Virus record (IMG/VR): IMGVR_UViG_3300021961_000048
Span: 25,960-89,959 of that record
Source of the DNA: a virus
DNA length: 64,000 nt
Direction: 5' to 3' (one strand)
Both the position numbers and the translations under genes were made by a program. Below, in pieces: positions 1-15,000 of the stretch (the first letter of the stretch is position 1; each line of letters begins with the position of its first letter). The notes beneath the pieces are model-generated. The model did no database searches. It saw nothing but the letters and a program-made list of their open reading frames with translations, and had not been told where the DNA came from.

Positions 1-3000
1 ATGGTAGTGCCTTGCAGCAGATAGACGGTATCACCAGAGTTGAAGTTACCTGTGTAACCCGTATCGCGTGAAACGCTAGTGAGGGACAGTTTGTAGACTT
101 TCTGACCGTGCACGTATGTGTTGACGGAGATTGCCTGACCGTTATCCTCAATACCAACCAGATCGAGGTACTTATCTGTGACGGAACCGTAGATCACATC
201 ACCAGGCGTCCATGCGCTGTTGATTGTCTCAACGTCCATGGTGATACGACCACCACCCGTTCCGATAAGAACACCACGCTTGTCGTTATACACGTCAATG
301 TATGCTTCGGTAGCGGTGTCTTTCTTGAACAACCAGTCACCCTGAGTGAAGATACCCGTCTTGGTGTTCAGCAGCAGACGATCTTCTGCAACTGCCGTTA
401 CGGTTGCGGTTGCACCCGAATCGATACCTTCGAGGATATCTCCTTGAGAGATAGTACCCTGCAGGGTTTCAATCTTGATCCAACCGTTGTCAAACTCGTC
501 GGGAGTGACGTGCTGCATAACGTAACCGTTGTTGCCTGTGGAACCCTGAACCACGACTTGCTCACCATCGATGAATGTAGTCGTGGACATTGTTTCAAGA
601 CCATAGTATTTGAAGGTCTTAACAACTTTTGCGTTATTGATAAATGTAGATGATACTTCAGCAGAAGTACCAGTTGTTGTGCCCACGAGCACGTCAGCGA
701 TATTAAATCCAGCAGAAATGGGAGTCTGGATATCGCGGATGCCGAAGTCGTTAGTGACGCGAGTAACACCTGCACGACGAGCAGTAAAGAACTGCTGGTT
801 ACCTGTGTTTGTGGTATCAAGAGTGAAGTCACGGAAGCGAGCATCATGCTTGGGCATACGGGAGATTTCAAACCACTGTGCCTCAGCATTGAGGACGTAG
901 TAGAAGTCTTGATCGTTTGCACCATCCAGAGAAGTTGCAGATGCCAGAACGTACTTCAGAACATCGCCACGGCGGAAGAAGTTGGTACGGTTGATGCGTA
1001 CGCGGTTTTCTTCACGCTCCCAACCAACTTCGATTGTCGGTGTGAGCAGAACCAGAGCGGGATCTGTGTTGTAGTCTTCACCTTCGTTGTAGGAGTTGTT
1101 GAGGTTTTGAACGTCAGTGGAAGCAACGAATGTGACCACGTTATCCGAGGGGAATGTGCCACGCTCGATAGCAAACTCCAGGCAGTTGAGCGAGGAGTCC
1201 ATGTTGAACTCGGTGCTCTCCTGATCCCACTCCAGGCGAGGAGTATAACCTTGGACCTGTTCAGGACTCCAAACATCGTACGGAGTCCAGGCAGGATTGT
1301 CAAAGTTGAACATCACATCCTTCGCGTACTCACGAACCTTGTTCATGCAGTACAGGAGGCGGATTCTCTGGATAGTGGGGTAAGCGATGAAGTTGCCTTC
1401 GCCGTCAAACCACTCATTTGCAAGTTTGAATGCACCTGCGTTACCGCCAGTAGCGATGTCATAGATACATGCTTCAAGAACATCCTGGGCATATGCCAGA
1501 TCAGGAATATTGCCAGAAGGATATTGTGCCAGGGTTGCTGCCACAGCACGACCAGTAATCGCGTGATCATTCTTGCGAATAAACTCTGCAGTCAGGCGGT
1601 TCGAGTAGGAACCAGAACCCAGACTATCCAGCATCAGATCAAACAGAGTCCATGCAGCATCAATCACGTTGTAGCAAGTGTATTGCTGATACAGAGTGTT
1701 AGTAAATCCGTCTGTGGGAACTGTTCTGGTGATGCTTTGCAGGTAGTTGGACGGGGAAGATGCACTTGCGTCGGTGATTGTCTGCAGAACGATATCAAAC
1801 AGATCGTTGATAACAACTGCGACGTTCTGGCAAGTATTACCCCAAGAAGATGCCGACTGATCGTATGTGATTGTAAGATCACGCTCAGCAGAGTCGGCGG
1901 TGTACTTCATCGGCCAGATTGTTGGCAGAGTACGAGTAACGCCACCCAGAGTGGTGTAGTTGGTGATTGTGTCGGTAACGATGCCGAACAGGTCGTTGAT
2001 CGAAGACTCAACGTTTGAACATGCACCACCACCAGGAGGAACCGTACGGGATGCGTGGTTCATGTTGCCATTCACCACAGCGTCGGTAACGATCGACAGC
2101 AGCGTTGTAGCAGCAGAAACCTCAGTCGGACATGCGGGTTGGGTCACGTCAGCAGTGATCGTGAGATCTCTGTACTGAGTCAGAGTTGTGCGACCTGCTG
2201 CATTCCAGGAGTTTGCTGCAACGGGTTGGATGTTACGGATAACATCGGGCAGGATGCTGCTGTTGATGTAGTTGAAGATCGCCTGTGTCCAACCGTTTTG
2301 GGGAGAACCGATGTGACCGTTCTGGACATACTCGTTTGCGTAATCCCAGACGTAGGAGTTACCGCCGTAAGCGACGTGATATGCAACACCCTTCAGGATA
2401 CGCTCAGTATCATCGATACAGGAGACGGTGCCGTTGGGGATTGTCCAACCATTAGTTGCCACGAAGGTATTAACAACACCTTCTGCAATCCAGCGAGCGT
2501 TGTTGTAGATCAGATTGTATGCGTCAGCAGCACGGGAGCGGTTTGCAGTAGTGCCACCAGTCAGAGCATTCTCGTCCAGAGTCACATAGTCGCGGGTTCT
2601 GAACTTGTAGGGTTCGTAGTCGAGTTCGTCATAATACTTCTGCTCAAACCCGTGAACCTCGTTACCAGTGTTGATAACGGGTACTGCACGCATGACCTGA
2701 ATCGCAATGTCGCGTGCCTGATTGAAGGCATACACAGACTCGGTGGATTGAGATGCAACGTGCTGGAGACCTGCAGTGCCCACATAGAACTCAGCAGCGT
2801 CATAGACCATGTTGTTGCCGCCGTACTTCATGTTGAAGACGATTGCATTCAGGGTATCTGCGATGTCATGAACACAGTTGATGTTGCCACCAGGGATCAC
2901 GAGAGCAGGATACTGAACGGTTGTGCGATAGACTGCTTCCTCAGCGATGAAACGGATATTTCTGTCAAGGATGTTTGCAGCATCAACATAGCGAGATGCA

Positions 3001-6000
3001 ACACCGTTCTGATCGTAGGACTCAACGCTAGGATCATTTTCCTCACCAGCCCCATAGCCATAGATGTTATCGCGTCCGAATCCGTTACGCATTGCGAGGA
3101 TACAAATATCTCTCGCCATCTTGTATGCGTAGATGGATGCTTCTGCCTCACTTTCGATGTGGCGGAGGGAGTTATTTTCGGGTTCGATGTACAGTTCAGC
3201 AGCATCGTAAACCTTGCTGTTTCCACCCAGGCGAATGTCATGGACAAGTGCCTCAATGAAACCAACAACGTCATCGATACAGTTTTGCTGACCGCCAGGA
3301 ATCTGCAGATCTTGGAACTTAGCGAGGTCATTCATTCTCATGACTGCCTCAGTTGCAATCTGCTTTTTGTTCCTTTCAATCATGTCTGCTGCATCAATCA
3401 GCTGGTTGTTGTCAGCACGGTTGGCGTTGTAACCCTGAGGATCAACAGTAACACCGTGATCAATGTAAGGAACCTTTTGGGTATACTGAGCGATGTAGTA
3501 ATCGTCAACATTTGTAGTACCCTGGGCAGGATTGGGTGCCTGACCGAACTGAACAAGCAGTTGGTTGATTGCTTTGGTGGAGAGGTACTTGGTGTAAGAG
3601 ATTGCATCCAGCATCGGCAGCAGTTCTTCGCTGACGTGGAGGATATCTTGCTCACCATTCAGGTAGAAGTCGATAACTTCGTTAACTGCAGCATTGCCAC
3701 CTGTGAGCAGGTCAGCGATGATTGCAGGAATGATGTACTGCTTGATATCGCGGATACAGATCTGACCGTTGTTACCACCAGGAATCTGCAGTTTGTCGTA
3801 GTAGGTACCGTTGATGGTAACTTCCCACTTATTCTCAATGTAACCAACGACTTCCTCAGCGATGTAATCTCTGTTCAACCACAGAGCATCACCAGCGTCG
3901 CGGAAGCGGTCGCCCGTAGGTGCGAGGATGTTCAGAATGTTCTGAGTCAGTGCGTCAATATTGTCAAGAACTTGCTGAGTAGCAGCAGTACCAGTTAGAG
4001 GAATACGGAGTTTTTCGCTGTAGGTATCTGTAAGATCCGTGTCTGTAGTGGTGACAACATACTTACAAAGTTCACCTGCTTGTTCCCATGCGTACAGGGA
4101 TTGCAGAAGTTCTTTGCCGATAAACTCAAGACTTCCATCCTTCTCCAGGTAACCCTTGGCCGCGACGGTTGTGTAATAGTCGCCGCCATACTTCAGATCT
4201 TTGATGATAGCGTCGAGAATAAACTCTTCAGTATCACGGAGACAGTAGTATGTGCCCTGATAGGTATTGGTTGCAGGATCGTCACCAGGCATCACGAAGT
4301 CGGAATACTTCGCCTTCATGCGACCAACAGCGACCTCAGCGATCCACTTATCGTTCTTAAGAATGAGATCTGCAGCATTGCGATGAGAGTCACGACCCAG
4401 GTCGATGTCCTCAACAATCACACGCTTGTCTTCGTAATCGATTCTCTTGGCAGTTGCAGAGGATACTGTCTGACCACTGAACTGAGCATAAACCTCAGAG
4501 GTGGAGACAATAAACGGTTGCTCCGCATTCAGACCCAGAACGATTCTTTCATCATCCCAGTTATTGCTGGTAGGTGCAGTGAATCCTGCAGTGTACTTGG
4601 CATAACCCTTGTAGACTGCAATCTGATCAGCGTTACCGATGAATCCATTGGAACCTGTCAGGTTAGAACCAACGTAGCAAGGACCCCAACCGAAATCATC
4701 GTTGTTTGTGGCACTACCACCTGCCTGAACACCATCCACGTATGCGAGCATCACTCCAGATGTTCTGACGACTGCAACGTGGTGCCAGGTGTTTGCAGTG
4801 AATACCGCGTTGGAGATGATCACAAGGTTGCCAGAACCACTGTAGACACGCAGAGTGTCATTGTTAATCTCAACCATCAGACCTGTGCCAGCAGTGCGAC
4901 GCAGATCAAACAGTGTTTGCTGACCAACAATACCAGTCGGATAGAACCAACCTTCCAGGGTGAAATCGCCTGTGCCGAAGTCAAAGTCATAGGACTCTGC
5001 TTGCTTCAACCAGGAGTTTGCAACAAACTTCAGAGACTTAGTGCTGTTTGCCAAGTCAGTCTTGACGTTCAGAACACTCTGAGTAACTTGTGCAGCACCA
5101 GGGTTTGTGAGAGTGGAGTTTGTGATGTACTCATCGGCAGCAAATGTGCCACCAACGCCTGCGCTGGTTGCGAACAACCACTTCAGACCAGAGTTCACGC
5201 CTTCCAGAGACATGGTTGTTCCAGAAGTCACGCCACGGACATTATCAAGTCTGTTGAACAAACCAGTGGACTTGTTCTTGTATGCAATCTTAATGACACG
5301 AACAGTTTCACCATCTCTGAAGGAACCATCGTCGATGGAGGACAGAGCGTTGATATTTGCAAGTGTTTGATTGTTGATTGCAGTAGTTGCAATGGTTGTC
5401 AGAGTATCGATAGTGGACTGAACGTCAGCACAGTTTGTATCGGACTGATTATTACCATTTGCATAGTTGACATCATAGTCATGACCAGGAGCAGTACCAC
5501 CGTAGGATGCGGGATCATTCAGGATTGTCAGATCTTTTTCATACAGCAGGTTGTTGATTGCTCTCTTAGCGAGATCGCGTGCCTTGTTTAGAGCAGTGAT
5601 GGTTTCTGCTTCTTCACCTGCAACGCCATTGCTAATGAATGTGCCGTTCTGGAAGTAGAAGCGTGCCCATGTAACAACACCCAAGTTGCCACCCTGACCA
5701 ACGTCAGATGCAAGACCATCAACGAAGTAACCAACGTCACGACGGCACTTGTCCTCAGTTGCATTGTAGGAGGGTTCTTCGGGATCGATATCCTCAAAGT
5801 CCTGATTACCAAGAAGTGTTTCGGTGATCGCTGTCGCCAGAGTATCAACTGCAGCACGAACGTCTGCACAAGCAGCAGTATCAGTGTTGCTGATCGTGCC
5901 AGGTGCACCATATGTAGCGCCACCTTCGGTAACGGTCAGATCTTGATACTTGGTATAGACCACAGCATCGATTGTCTCTGTGCCGAACAGTTGGTTTGTG

Positions 6001-9000
6001 ATGGCATCTGCCATGTAATCTGCAGCACGTCCGTATGCCCAGGTAGTCTCGGCAAGTTGTTGGTTGATGTAACCAAGTCCTTGAGATGTGTAGTACATCT
6101 GGATGAACTTGCGAGCATACTTATTACCACCTGCATACATGTCATATGCAACTGCATCGATGAAGTGACCCAGGTCACGCTTGCACTTATCAGAGTTAGG
6201 TACCACCAGAGAGGGGTACTGCAGGATCATATCTTGATAGGTCTTAGCAACAATCCAAGACTTGTTCTTGATTACCAGACGATATCCATCACGGAATCTA
6301 GAACGAGGATCGGTTTGAGGTTGACCAGGATAGTAGAAGTCTTCATGCTCAACTGAGATTTCTGCAGTTGCGAAGTCAATGATCTCATCCTTCGATGCTG
6401 CAATACGATTTCTAGCATCATAGTAGCGAGGTGCAGCGGTGCCGTATGCAGCACCGTAGATTGGGTTGTTATAGAAGACCTTGATGTTACGGATCTCATC
6501 GCCATTGCCAAAGACGCCGTTTGTAAGGTTGGTGTATGTGACCTCAGAAGAGCGAACTTCTTCAAAGTCAAGGAAGTAAGCGTTGATACGCTCTTCATCA
6601 TCAAAGAGTTCTGTAGGTGTGATTGTGGACTTGGAAATGTCGTCCAGCAGGATGTTCGGATAGCTGGTGCTAACGATACGCTCGAAGAGCAGACCATAGA
6701 AGGAGGAACCAGCAGTCAAGATCTGCTCACCAACAACGTCGTTGGTAACGGGATCTCTATAAGGTGCCAGGAATGTGATGCGTGCTGCCAGGCTGGAACG
6801 AGTGGAGTAGACGATATCCTGCAGACGGAAGTCAAATACGCCAGTCTCATACTTAGCAGTACCAGTTGTCTTGCTAACAACGATTGCACTGTTGGGATCG
6901 CCATTTTCATCCAAGTTAATCGCGTTGACCTGGGCAGTCGGGTTGCCACGGGAGCGATTTGTGCAGACCAGAGTTTCATCAAACTCATACAGTGTGGACT
7001 GTGTGAGAACGGTTTGAGAAGCAATCAGTGCACTGAATCCGAGAGCGGAAACATCGATTCTTTCGTTATTTTGGAAAGGACCGCCAACGATTGCGACAAT
7101 ATCGATTGTATTGGTACCCGATGCAACAACAGTTCCAAGAGCATCGCTAGCAGCACCAGAGACTTGATAACCAATCTCAGGATAGATGCCAGAAACATCA
7201 GACAGGTTCAAGCGAGTAATGGTCAAGAACTCAAGACCCACATCACGATAGACAACCTTAGAAGGTGCCTTCGGTGCTTCCTTGAACACAATCTGACCAC
7301 CAACTACATCATATGCATCGACAGGTGCCTGAATGATGCCGTTCAGTGTGATGAGCAACTGGTTGTTCTTAACGATAACCTGCTCGCCCTCAACCGTCAG
7401 GTTGAAACCAGTCTGAATACCGTCAAACTCACCAGAGATATCATCAAGTTTCTTAACGATAGAGGTGAGGATTTCCTCAGAGTTGGTCAAACGCTTCTTA
7501 CGGAAGAGAACTTCAGTATTGTTGAAGTCTGAGTAGATGGGTTGAGCAGCACCGAAAGATGTAACTTGGTTAACGTTGGTGTACTCGTTGATGTTCACCT
7601 GTTTGATGAACTCAGTACCAACCTTACGACCAGAGATATCCTTACCGCCAGTCAGTTGAAGCTGACCGAACATATTGAAACCAGTCGGGTGGTTGTTCTC
7701 AAGGATTTGCTCACGCCAACGGTTGATGGGAATCGTGGACTTAATAACGTAGGAGAAGTTCTGATAGAAGTAAGAGTCCTGAATCTTCTGAACGATTTCG
7801 GAAGGCTTACCAACGTCATCGATGAACTTACCAGGAGTTTGTGTCAGGGAGTCAATATTCAGAACGCCCTTAGCAAGGGAAACGTTGTCAATGACGCCAG
7901 ATGCACGAGACACAGAACCATTAACACGCTCACCAACAACAAAGTTGCCAGTAGCATTTACGAGTTTCAGGATCTTAGGACCAATCTGCCAACCATTGTT
8001 TTCGGAAACGAAAGCAGTGACGGTTGCATCTTCTTCACTATCGCCTTGGTAAACCTTTTCACCCTCAAGGAAGCGAGATGTTTCGACAACTGCCTTTGCT
8101 CTACCACCGAATACCTCAGTAAGCAGAACTTGGCGACCAGCACCTTGGGTCAAGAATGTGATGAAGTTACCAGACTCAGCGTCGGCAGGAGTCAGTGCAA
8201 AGCGGAGTTGATCACCTTCCAGAGAGTTGGTCTCACCAGCAATCGCATAGTAGATCTGACCCACCACCAAACTGGTCAAACCAGCAGAACTTGGTTTCGG
8301 CAGTTCGCCAACAGTATTACCCACATCATCTGCACGGAACTGAACAGCAGCACCGTTAGTAATGCCGTGAGGGAAGTTGAACTGCAGGTAGTTCAGGTCG
8401 AGGTTAACGACGTAGTTGAACTCAGACTTCAGAGTCACACTGGGTTCCGAAGAGTAACCAGCACCAGGATTCTTGATCTGAATCTCACTCAGACGGTTGT
8501 TCTTAACGATTGCAACTGCTTCAGCACCAACACCACCACCACCTTCGATGATAACCGCAGGAGCAGAGGTATAACCAGCACCAGGATCAGTGATGGTGAT
8601 TTGGGACAGAATGGAGGTATTGAAGAGTTGCAGGTTGATCGGGAAGGTGATCTCAGGTTTCAGAGTGTAGTCATGGGAATAACCATAACCAAACTCATTG
8701 TTCTTGAGTTTCTTGATCTTACCGATGTTCTTACCTGTCAAGAAGACAGATGCACCGCTACCCTCATCGGGAATGATGACACCCAGGTCAGCACCAGAAC
8801 CAGTCAGTGTGGGACCAAGGATGCCTTGGATACCATCCACATCGACGGTTGCAACTGTGTATCCTTTACCAGGATCGGTAACTACAACGCTAACGATTGT
8901 GCCAGAACCGATTTCTTCGTCAACTTCAACAGTGATGCGGCAGAGACCACCTTCACCATCACCATTGATGGGTACTTGATCATATGTGCCGATAGCATAT

Positions 9001-12000
9001 TCAGAACCACCAGACAAGATCTCAACACGTTCAATCTGACGGAAAGATGCAATGTCGGAAATGATGGGCAGTTTTTGATAGAAACCACCAGCAGAGATCA
9101 GTTTGATGTCTGCAATAGGACCGATTGCTCTCTTGGATGTGGTGGAGTAATCGGAGTAAGGACGATTCTGATCATCGCTTCCAATCTCAGCATTAGTGTT
9201 CTCAGGTTCAAAGTCCAGAGGGAACTGGAACTCATTTGTAGAAACAATGCTAGAAACCTTATATGTTCCATCAAACGGTGTCTTCTTAACGTCGATGAAC
9301 GAAGTACCACCCACAGGGGAGTTAGCACCAGTTCTGGACGGGTCAAAGTAGTAGGAGATGTTAGTAACCTGACCATCAACCTTAAGTTTGACAAACGGAG
9401 CATTTGTTCCATCGTAAATACCAGGGGTGCCCTGACGTTCGATGTTGTTGAAGGAATACTCCAGTTTGAACTCGTTATCTTGAGAGAATGACAGATAGTA
9501 ACCAAGGTTGCTGCTGTCGCTCATGTCAAACACATAGTTGTGGTTTCTGATGAGCAGCAGAGTGGGGTGCTTGGTGTAGATGTTTACACGAGCAATGCTG
9601 TTCTGCAAGAATCCTGGTTCGTTTGCAGGAACACCACGTACTTGGAAGGTAAAGTCTCTGGAGGAGAACACTTCCTTAACGAAGAAGGAACCGTTAAACT
9701 CGCTAGTGCTGAAACCTTCTGTGAACAGAATGTCATTTGCTGAATATTTGTGTGCACTGTTAGCAACACAATAAACGAGGTCAGTTCTAGTCTGAGTTTT
9801 AACTAGGATTGTCTTATCAAGAACTGCAACCAGGGAGATCTGCTTGACGCTACCAACACCATTGATTTGAAGAATGGTGGGTGCATCTTCCTTAGGATTG
9901 ACAGTAACAGAACCGCCGATGCTCAGGTTGTCATTAGCAATGAAGTTAGAATCGCTGTAGATCTCATCAACAGTGATGGAATACCAGTTTTCACCAGCAT
10001 CAAACTCCTTAAAGGTTGCATAGTCGCTCAGAGGATCATATGTCAGAGTATGCTCCCACTGAACTGTACCGTCAGTCGCGGTGCCAGTAGAGTGTGTCGG
10101 AGGATTCTGGGAGGTACGACCTGCACCAACACAGGTATACTTGTTTCTACCGTAGTAGACAACAGCACCGATGTCATAGATTTTGAGTTTTTCCCAAAGA
10201 GGATCCTTAGGAGTAGGATATGCAGTATTTGCAAGATCTACTTCAATCGGAGTATTGCCAGTTGTGGTAAAGTCCCAAGAAACGCCACCATCGCTTGCAT
10301 TGCCTGTTGTGTGGACTGGTTCATTAGTACCAGCGGTACCGTTGGTGCTCGCTGTGTAGATATTGCCTGCCGAGTAAACTTGATCGCCAGCAATGTAAGA
10401 AGCAGCTTGCTCCCACTCAGGAATATCACGAGCAACGGTGAATGTGATGCCAGCGATAACATTCAGACCAGTGTCAGTTGCACTGGTGCTTCTGATCTTA
10501 TCAGTGAGGTTGAATGTTGCTGCAGCGGGGAAGATATTACCGATCCTGTAGGTTGTGCCAAGACCAGGATTCTCAATGGTCCCTGCAGGAATCTCAACGA
10601 TAGTGCCGTAACGCTGGGTAGTACCCTGATCGTTGTACTGTTGCAGGATTTCGCCCTTAGTAAAGCGGACTTCCTGATTAAATGTCAGTTGTTGGACACT
10701 ATCAATCTTCTGATATCTTGCATCCTTGATGTAATACTTCGGTGTTACAACAGGAATCAGGACAAGTCTCTTTCCACCAGGAGAAGGAACAGTAGAAGTT
10801 TTAGATCCATACAGAACTTGATCATAGTCAAATGTATAGATACCTGTCTGGAGTTGACTTGTAACCTCAGCATAATCGAGGATTTGCAGACCACCAGGAC
10901 CAATCGCCCAGGTAGACATGAGGGGTTGTGTCTGGTTGTTGTAAGTCCAGTTTCCATCCGCAACAAATGCTACAGATGTGGAGTTGGGGAGATCAGTTAA
11001 TGCAAATGTTCCACGACGATCGTGCTGTCTGTCGATCTTGTAGATAGAAACGCCAGAGTTGGTTGTTCTAATCGGAACTGCTGCAGTGGGCAGAGTGAAC
11101 GATGCACCACTGTACTGACTGTCATCATCGATTACAAAATCATCGATGTTGCCCAGAAGTGTAGTATAGGTTGTAGGAACCTTGATACCGCCGACATATA
11201 CTTCATCGATGCCGATGTTTGTTGTGCTTCCAGACCACAGAGCGAGTTGCTGACCATTGACATAGCAAGCAAAGTCATATGCACCCAAGGTGGGTTGTGT
11301 CTTAGACAGAGCAATATGTACCCATGCATCGGCGGCAAATGTTGCCCAAACGGTAGCAGAGACAGATTCGGCAACTACATTGCTACCCTGCCAAAGAAGT
11401 TTCAGTTTTCCGTAAGAAGCACTGCCACTGTCACCATCAACAAACAGTCTCAGAGTGTTGGAAGGATTGCTTCCATCATTAGGATGTGTCTCGAAGAATG
11501 TGGGTTGAGAGTTGTTGAGAGACTGAGTTGCAGTATCAATACGGAACCAACCCTGCAGAGTCCACTCAGAGGTGTTCAGATCCAGACTGGTAATACCGTA
11601 GTGGTTTGCTGCTTCCAGTTTTGTAGAACCAGTACCCCACTTATATGCAACTGCATCGATAGATGCATCGGTTGCGTTGTAGTATTGGGGTGTACCACGA
11701 TTCAGTTTGGTCTCGTCAAATACATTGATTGTAGTTTGGACATCAAAGGTAATGTCAGAATAACCATATCCACCAAGTTGAGAATCGGTTACAGTCAGGG
11801 TGTTGCCAATCAGATAACCACGACCCGTCTTATTCATGCCAACGGTAACGATACCATTAGCAGCAACGTTAACGTCCAGAGTTGCATTAACACCGTTTCC
11901 ACCAGCAGCACTGATATTGCTGTATGTGATGTCCTGCAGAGCTGCTACAGCAAAGGTCAGGTTGTTGCCACCAAAGTTGCCCAGTTGAGCATCGGTGATG

Positions 12001-15000
12001 GTGAAGGTATCTGCAACTTGATATTCTTGACCAGGGTTGTTAACAACGGGGGTTGCAAGACCAGTACCGTCAACAGTGACGTTGAATGTTGCATATTGAC
12101 CCGTGCCATTCGTGGTTGCCGAGACATTATTGTAGGTATGACCCTGAATAGATGCCACAGTCATTTGAAGATTGGGTGCACCAGTGTTCCCCAACTGAGA
12201 GTCAGGAATGGTGACTACATCATTCAGAACAAAGTTTTGTCCACGGTTGACAGGTGTCAGTGATGTAAAGTTGCCAAGATTGTCAAGAGTGATATTGAAA
12301 GTTGCACCAGTACCACCACCAAATCCATTGTTTGTAGATGTCCAGGTAGAAATACCAGAGTATGTGATGCCATTTGTAGCAGTCACATTGAATGTGAAGT
12401 TTGCGGCACCTCTGTTGCCCAGTTCAGAATCGGAGATGGTGACAGTTTCACCAGCAACAAATCCATTACCAGTGTTAGTGATATTGACAAGAATGATTGC
12501 ACCACTACTATCAACAGTGATGGCAAACTGTGCTCCAGTACCAGAACCAGTAGAGGTGTAGTTAGATACGTTGTAGATTGCACCACCACCAACAGAAGAA
12601 ACCTCGGCAGTGATATTAGAAGCACCAGTATTGCCAACGTCAGCATCAGCGATTGTGATTGTATCGCCAACAACATAACCATTACCAGGACTTGTAACGT
12701 TCAGGAACGCAACAGAACCATCTGCATTGATAGTTACCTGCAGTGTCAATCCAGAACCAAGTCCATTGGTTGTTGTTGCAACGTTGCTATACAGAGGAGG
12801 TGCCTTAATCGTAGCAACATCAAATGTAAGGTCTGCAGCACCACTGTTACCCAGTGAACTATCTGCAATGGTAATGGTGTCACCAACTGCATACGACAGA
12901 CCAGCAGGGTTGCCAGATACGACAGATGCAGCACCAGAAGCATCGATAGTTACATTGAATACTGCTCCAGTACCAATACCAGTTGTAGAAGTTACAGGAA
13001 CATTGGTATATGTCGAAGGTGCAGTGATTGTTGCAACATTAAATGTCAGGTTCGCCGCACCATTGTTACCCAACAGAGTGTCACTAATCGTGACTGTATT
13101 ACCTGCGGCATAAGCAAGACCACCTTGATTGACCTGTACAACGGTAGCTGCACCAACACCATCGATGGTGACATTAAATGTTGCATTTACGCCAACCCCA
13201 TTGTTTGTGCTAGCAACGTTGGTATAAGTAAATCCACCAACACCAGCAACATCAAATGTTGGGTCGGGAGCACCAGAGGCACCGATATTGCTATCGGAAA
13301 TCGTCAAGGTCTCTCCGTTGTAGTAACCAATACCACCCTGATTAACTGTCAAGGAAACGTCACCAGTCGAGGAGATGCCTACATCGAAAGTGGCACCAGA
13401 ACCAGTGCTGTTTAGATCGGTGCTAGTTGCGGGGACGTTAATGTAGTTGAAACCACCAATAGCGTTGACTTGGAACGTCAGTGCAGGTGCACCACCGCCA
13501 CCCAGTTGGGAGTCCTGAACAGTGATTGTTTCATTGATCGCAAACGAAATACCGCCACCAGTAACGGTAATGATACCAGCACCAGATCCATTAACAGTAA
13601 TGTCGAAGTTTGCACCAGTACCAGATCCAGATGTTGTGTAAGATACGTTTGTATATGTTCCAGCAACTCTGGAAGGATTGGCAGCACTCACGTTACCAAC
13701 ACCGAGGATATTACCACCACGGAGAGCATTAGCAGCAGAGATGTTTGCCATCAGGGTGACGCGACCACCTCTTGCTTGGTCTGCACCACTGATGCTATTC
13801 ACGGATGCGATAACACCACCACGTCTTGCATCTGCAGCAGAGAGGTTATTAACAGCGTTAACTGCACCACCACGTCTTGCCTCAGCACCACTGAAGTTGT
13901 CGAGGGCAATAACGGTACCTGCACGAACAACATCTGCAGAACTAAATCCACCAACGGTAGAAATCTTACCTGCACGAAGAACATTGACAGCAGTGGAAGT
14001 TGTCAGTGTACCAATGTTTGTCGCTCTAATCTGCTGAGCAGAAGAGATAGATCCAAGACTACCAACACCAGCACCGCGAGTTGCAGTAATGCCAGTAACG
14101 TTGTTAATGGCAGAAATAAATCCACCAGTACCCTCAGAACCATCAAAACGATATGCTGCCACCTGATCGGACTTTTGCTTCTGACCAAAGATGATCAGGT
14201 CGCCAGAATCATCAACCGAGTGGGTTGTTGCCTGTACACCAACAGTGTCAACATCTTCAATCGTGCTTTGCTTAAGAATGGTGCCATCAAACTTGATGTA
14301 GTGTGCAGCAACCTTTCTTACATTCTCAGCATACTTGGTATCTGTAACCAGAGTCACATTGCCAAAAATATCAATCTTGATGTCAGCATTCTTGATAGAA
14401 ACGAACTGGGTGCTAGGAGCAAGTGTCTTATACCAAGACCAAACGGGTTCGTTAGCATTGATTTGATCAACACCCAGTCTAGCAATACCAACAGCAGAGT
14501 TCTTCTGGAGGGCATTGTTGAAGATATCAAAGGTCAGATATACATCATTGTAGCTATCCATGGTGAACCGAGGATTCTGCGGTCTACCACCAGAGATATT
14601 GATGTTCTTAGCGTAAGAGAGTTCAATGTTGTTACCATCAAAGAAGAACTCACCAATGATGATGTAATAGTCGGACATGTTCATGCCGACAAACAGATAT
14701 CTAGCGTCACCAAGATGCATGATCTGGTGCATACGCTCATCATCACCAGAAGAGGAGAACTTACGCTTCTCTCTCATCTCACCGTCTTCATTCATCTGAA
14801 TGACCCACATGTCATCGGGGTCAGGTGAGTTAGTATCGGTATAACCGCAGAGGTATACTCTTTCTTCTTCGCCAAGAGTAACACCCATCGCATAATCGCG
14901 ACGAGTTGTACCAGAGACGCCAGAAATCTCTTTCTGATATCTTACTTGCCCTTCAGGTTGGTTTGCATTGTCAAATGCAGACTCATACTTGACAAGGAGA

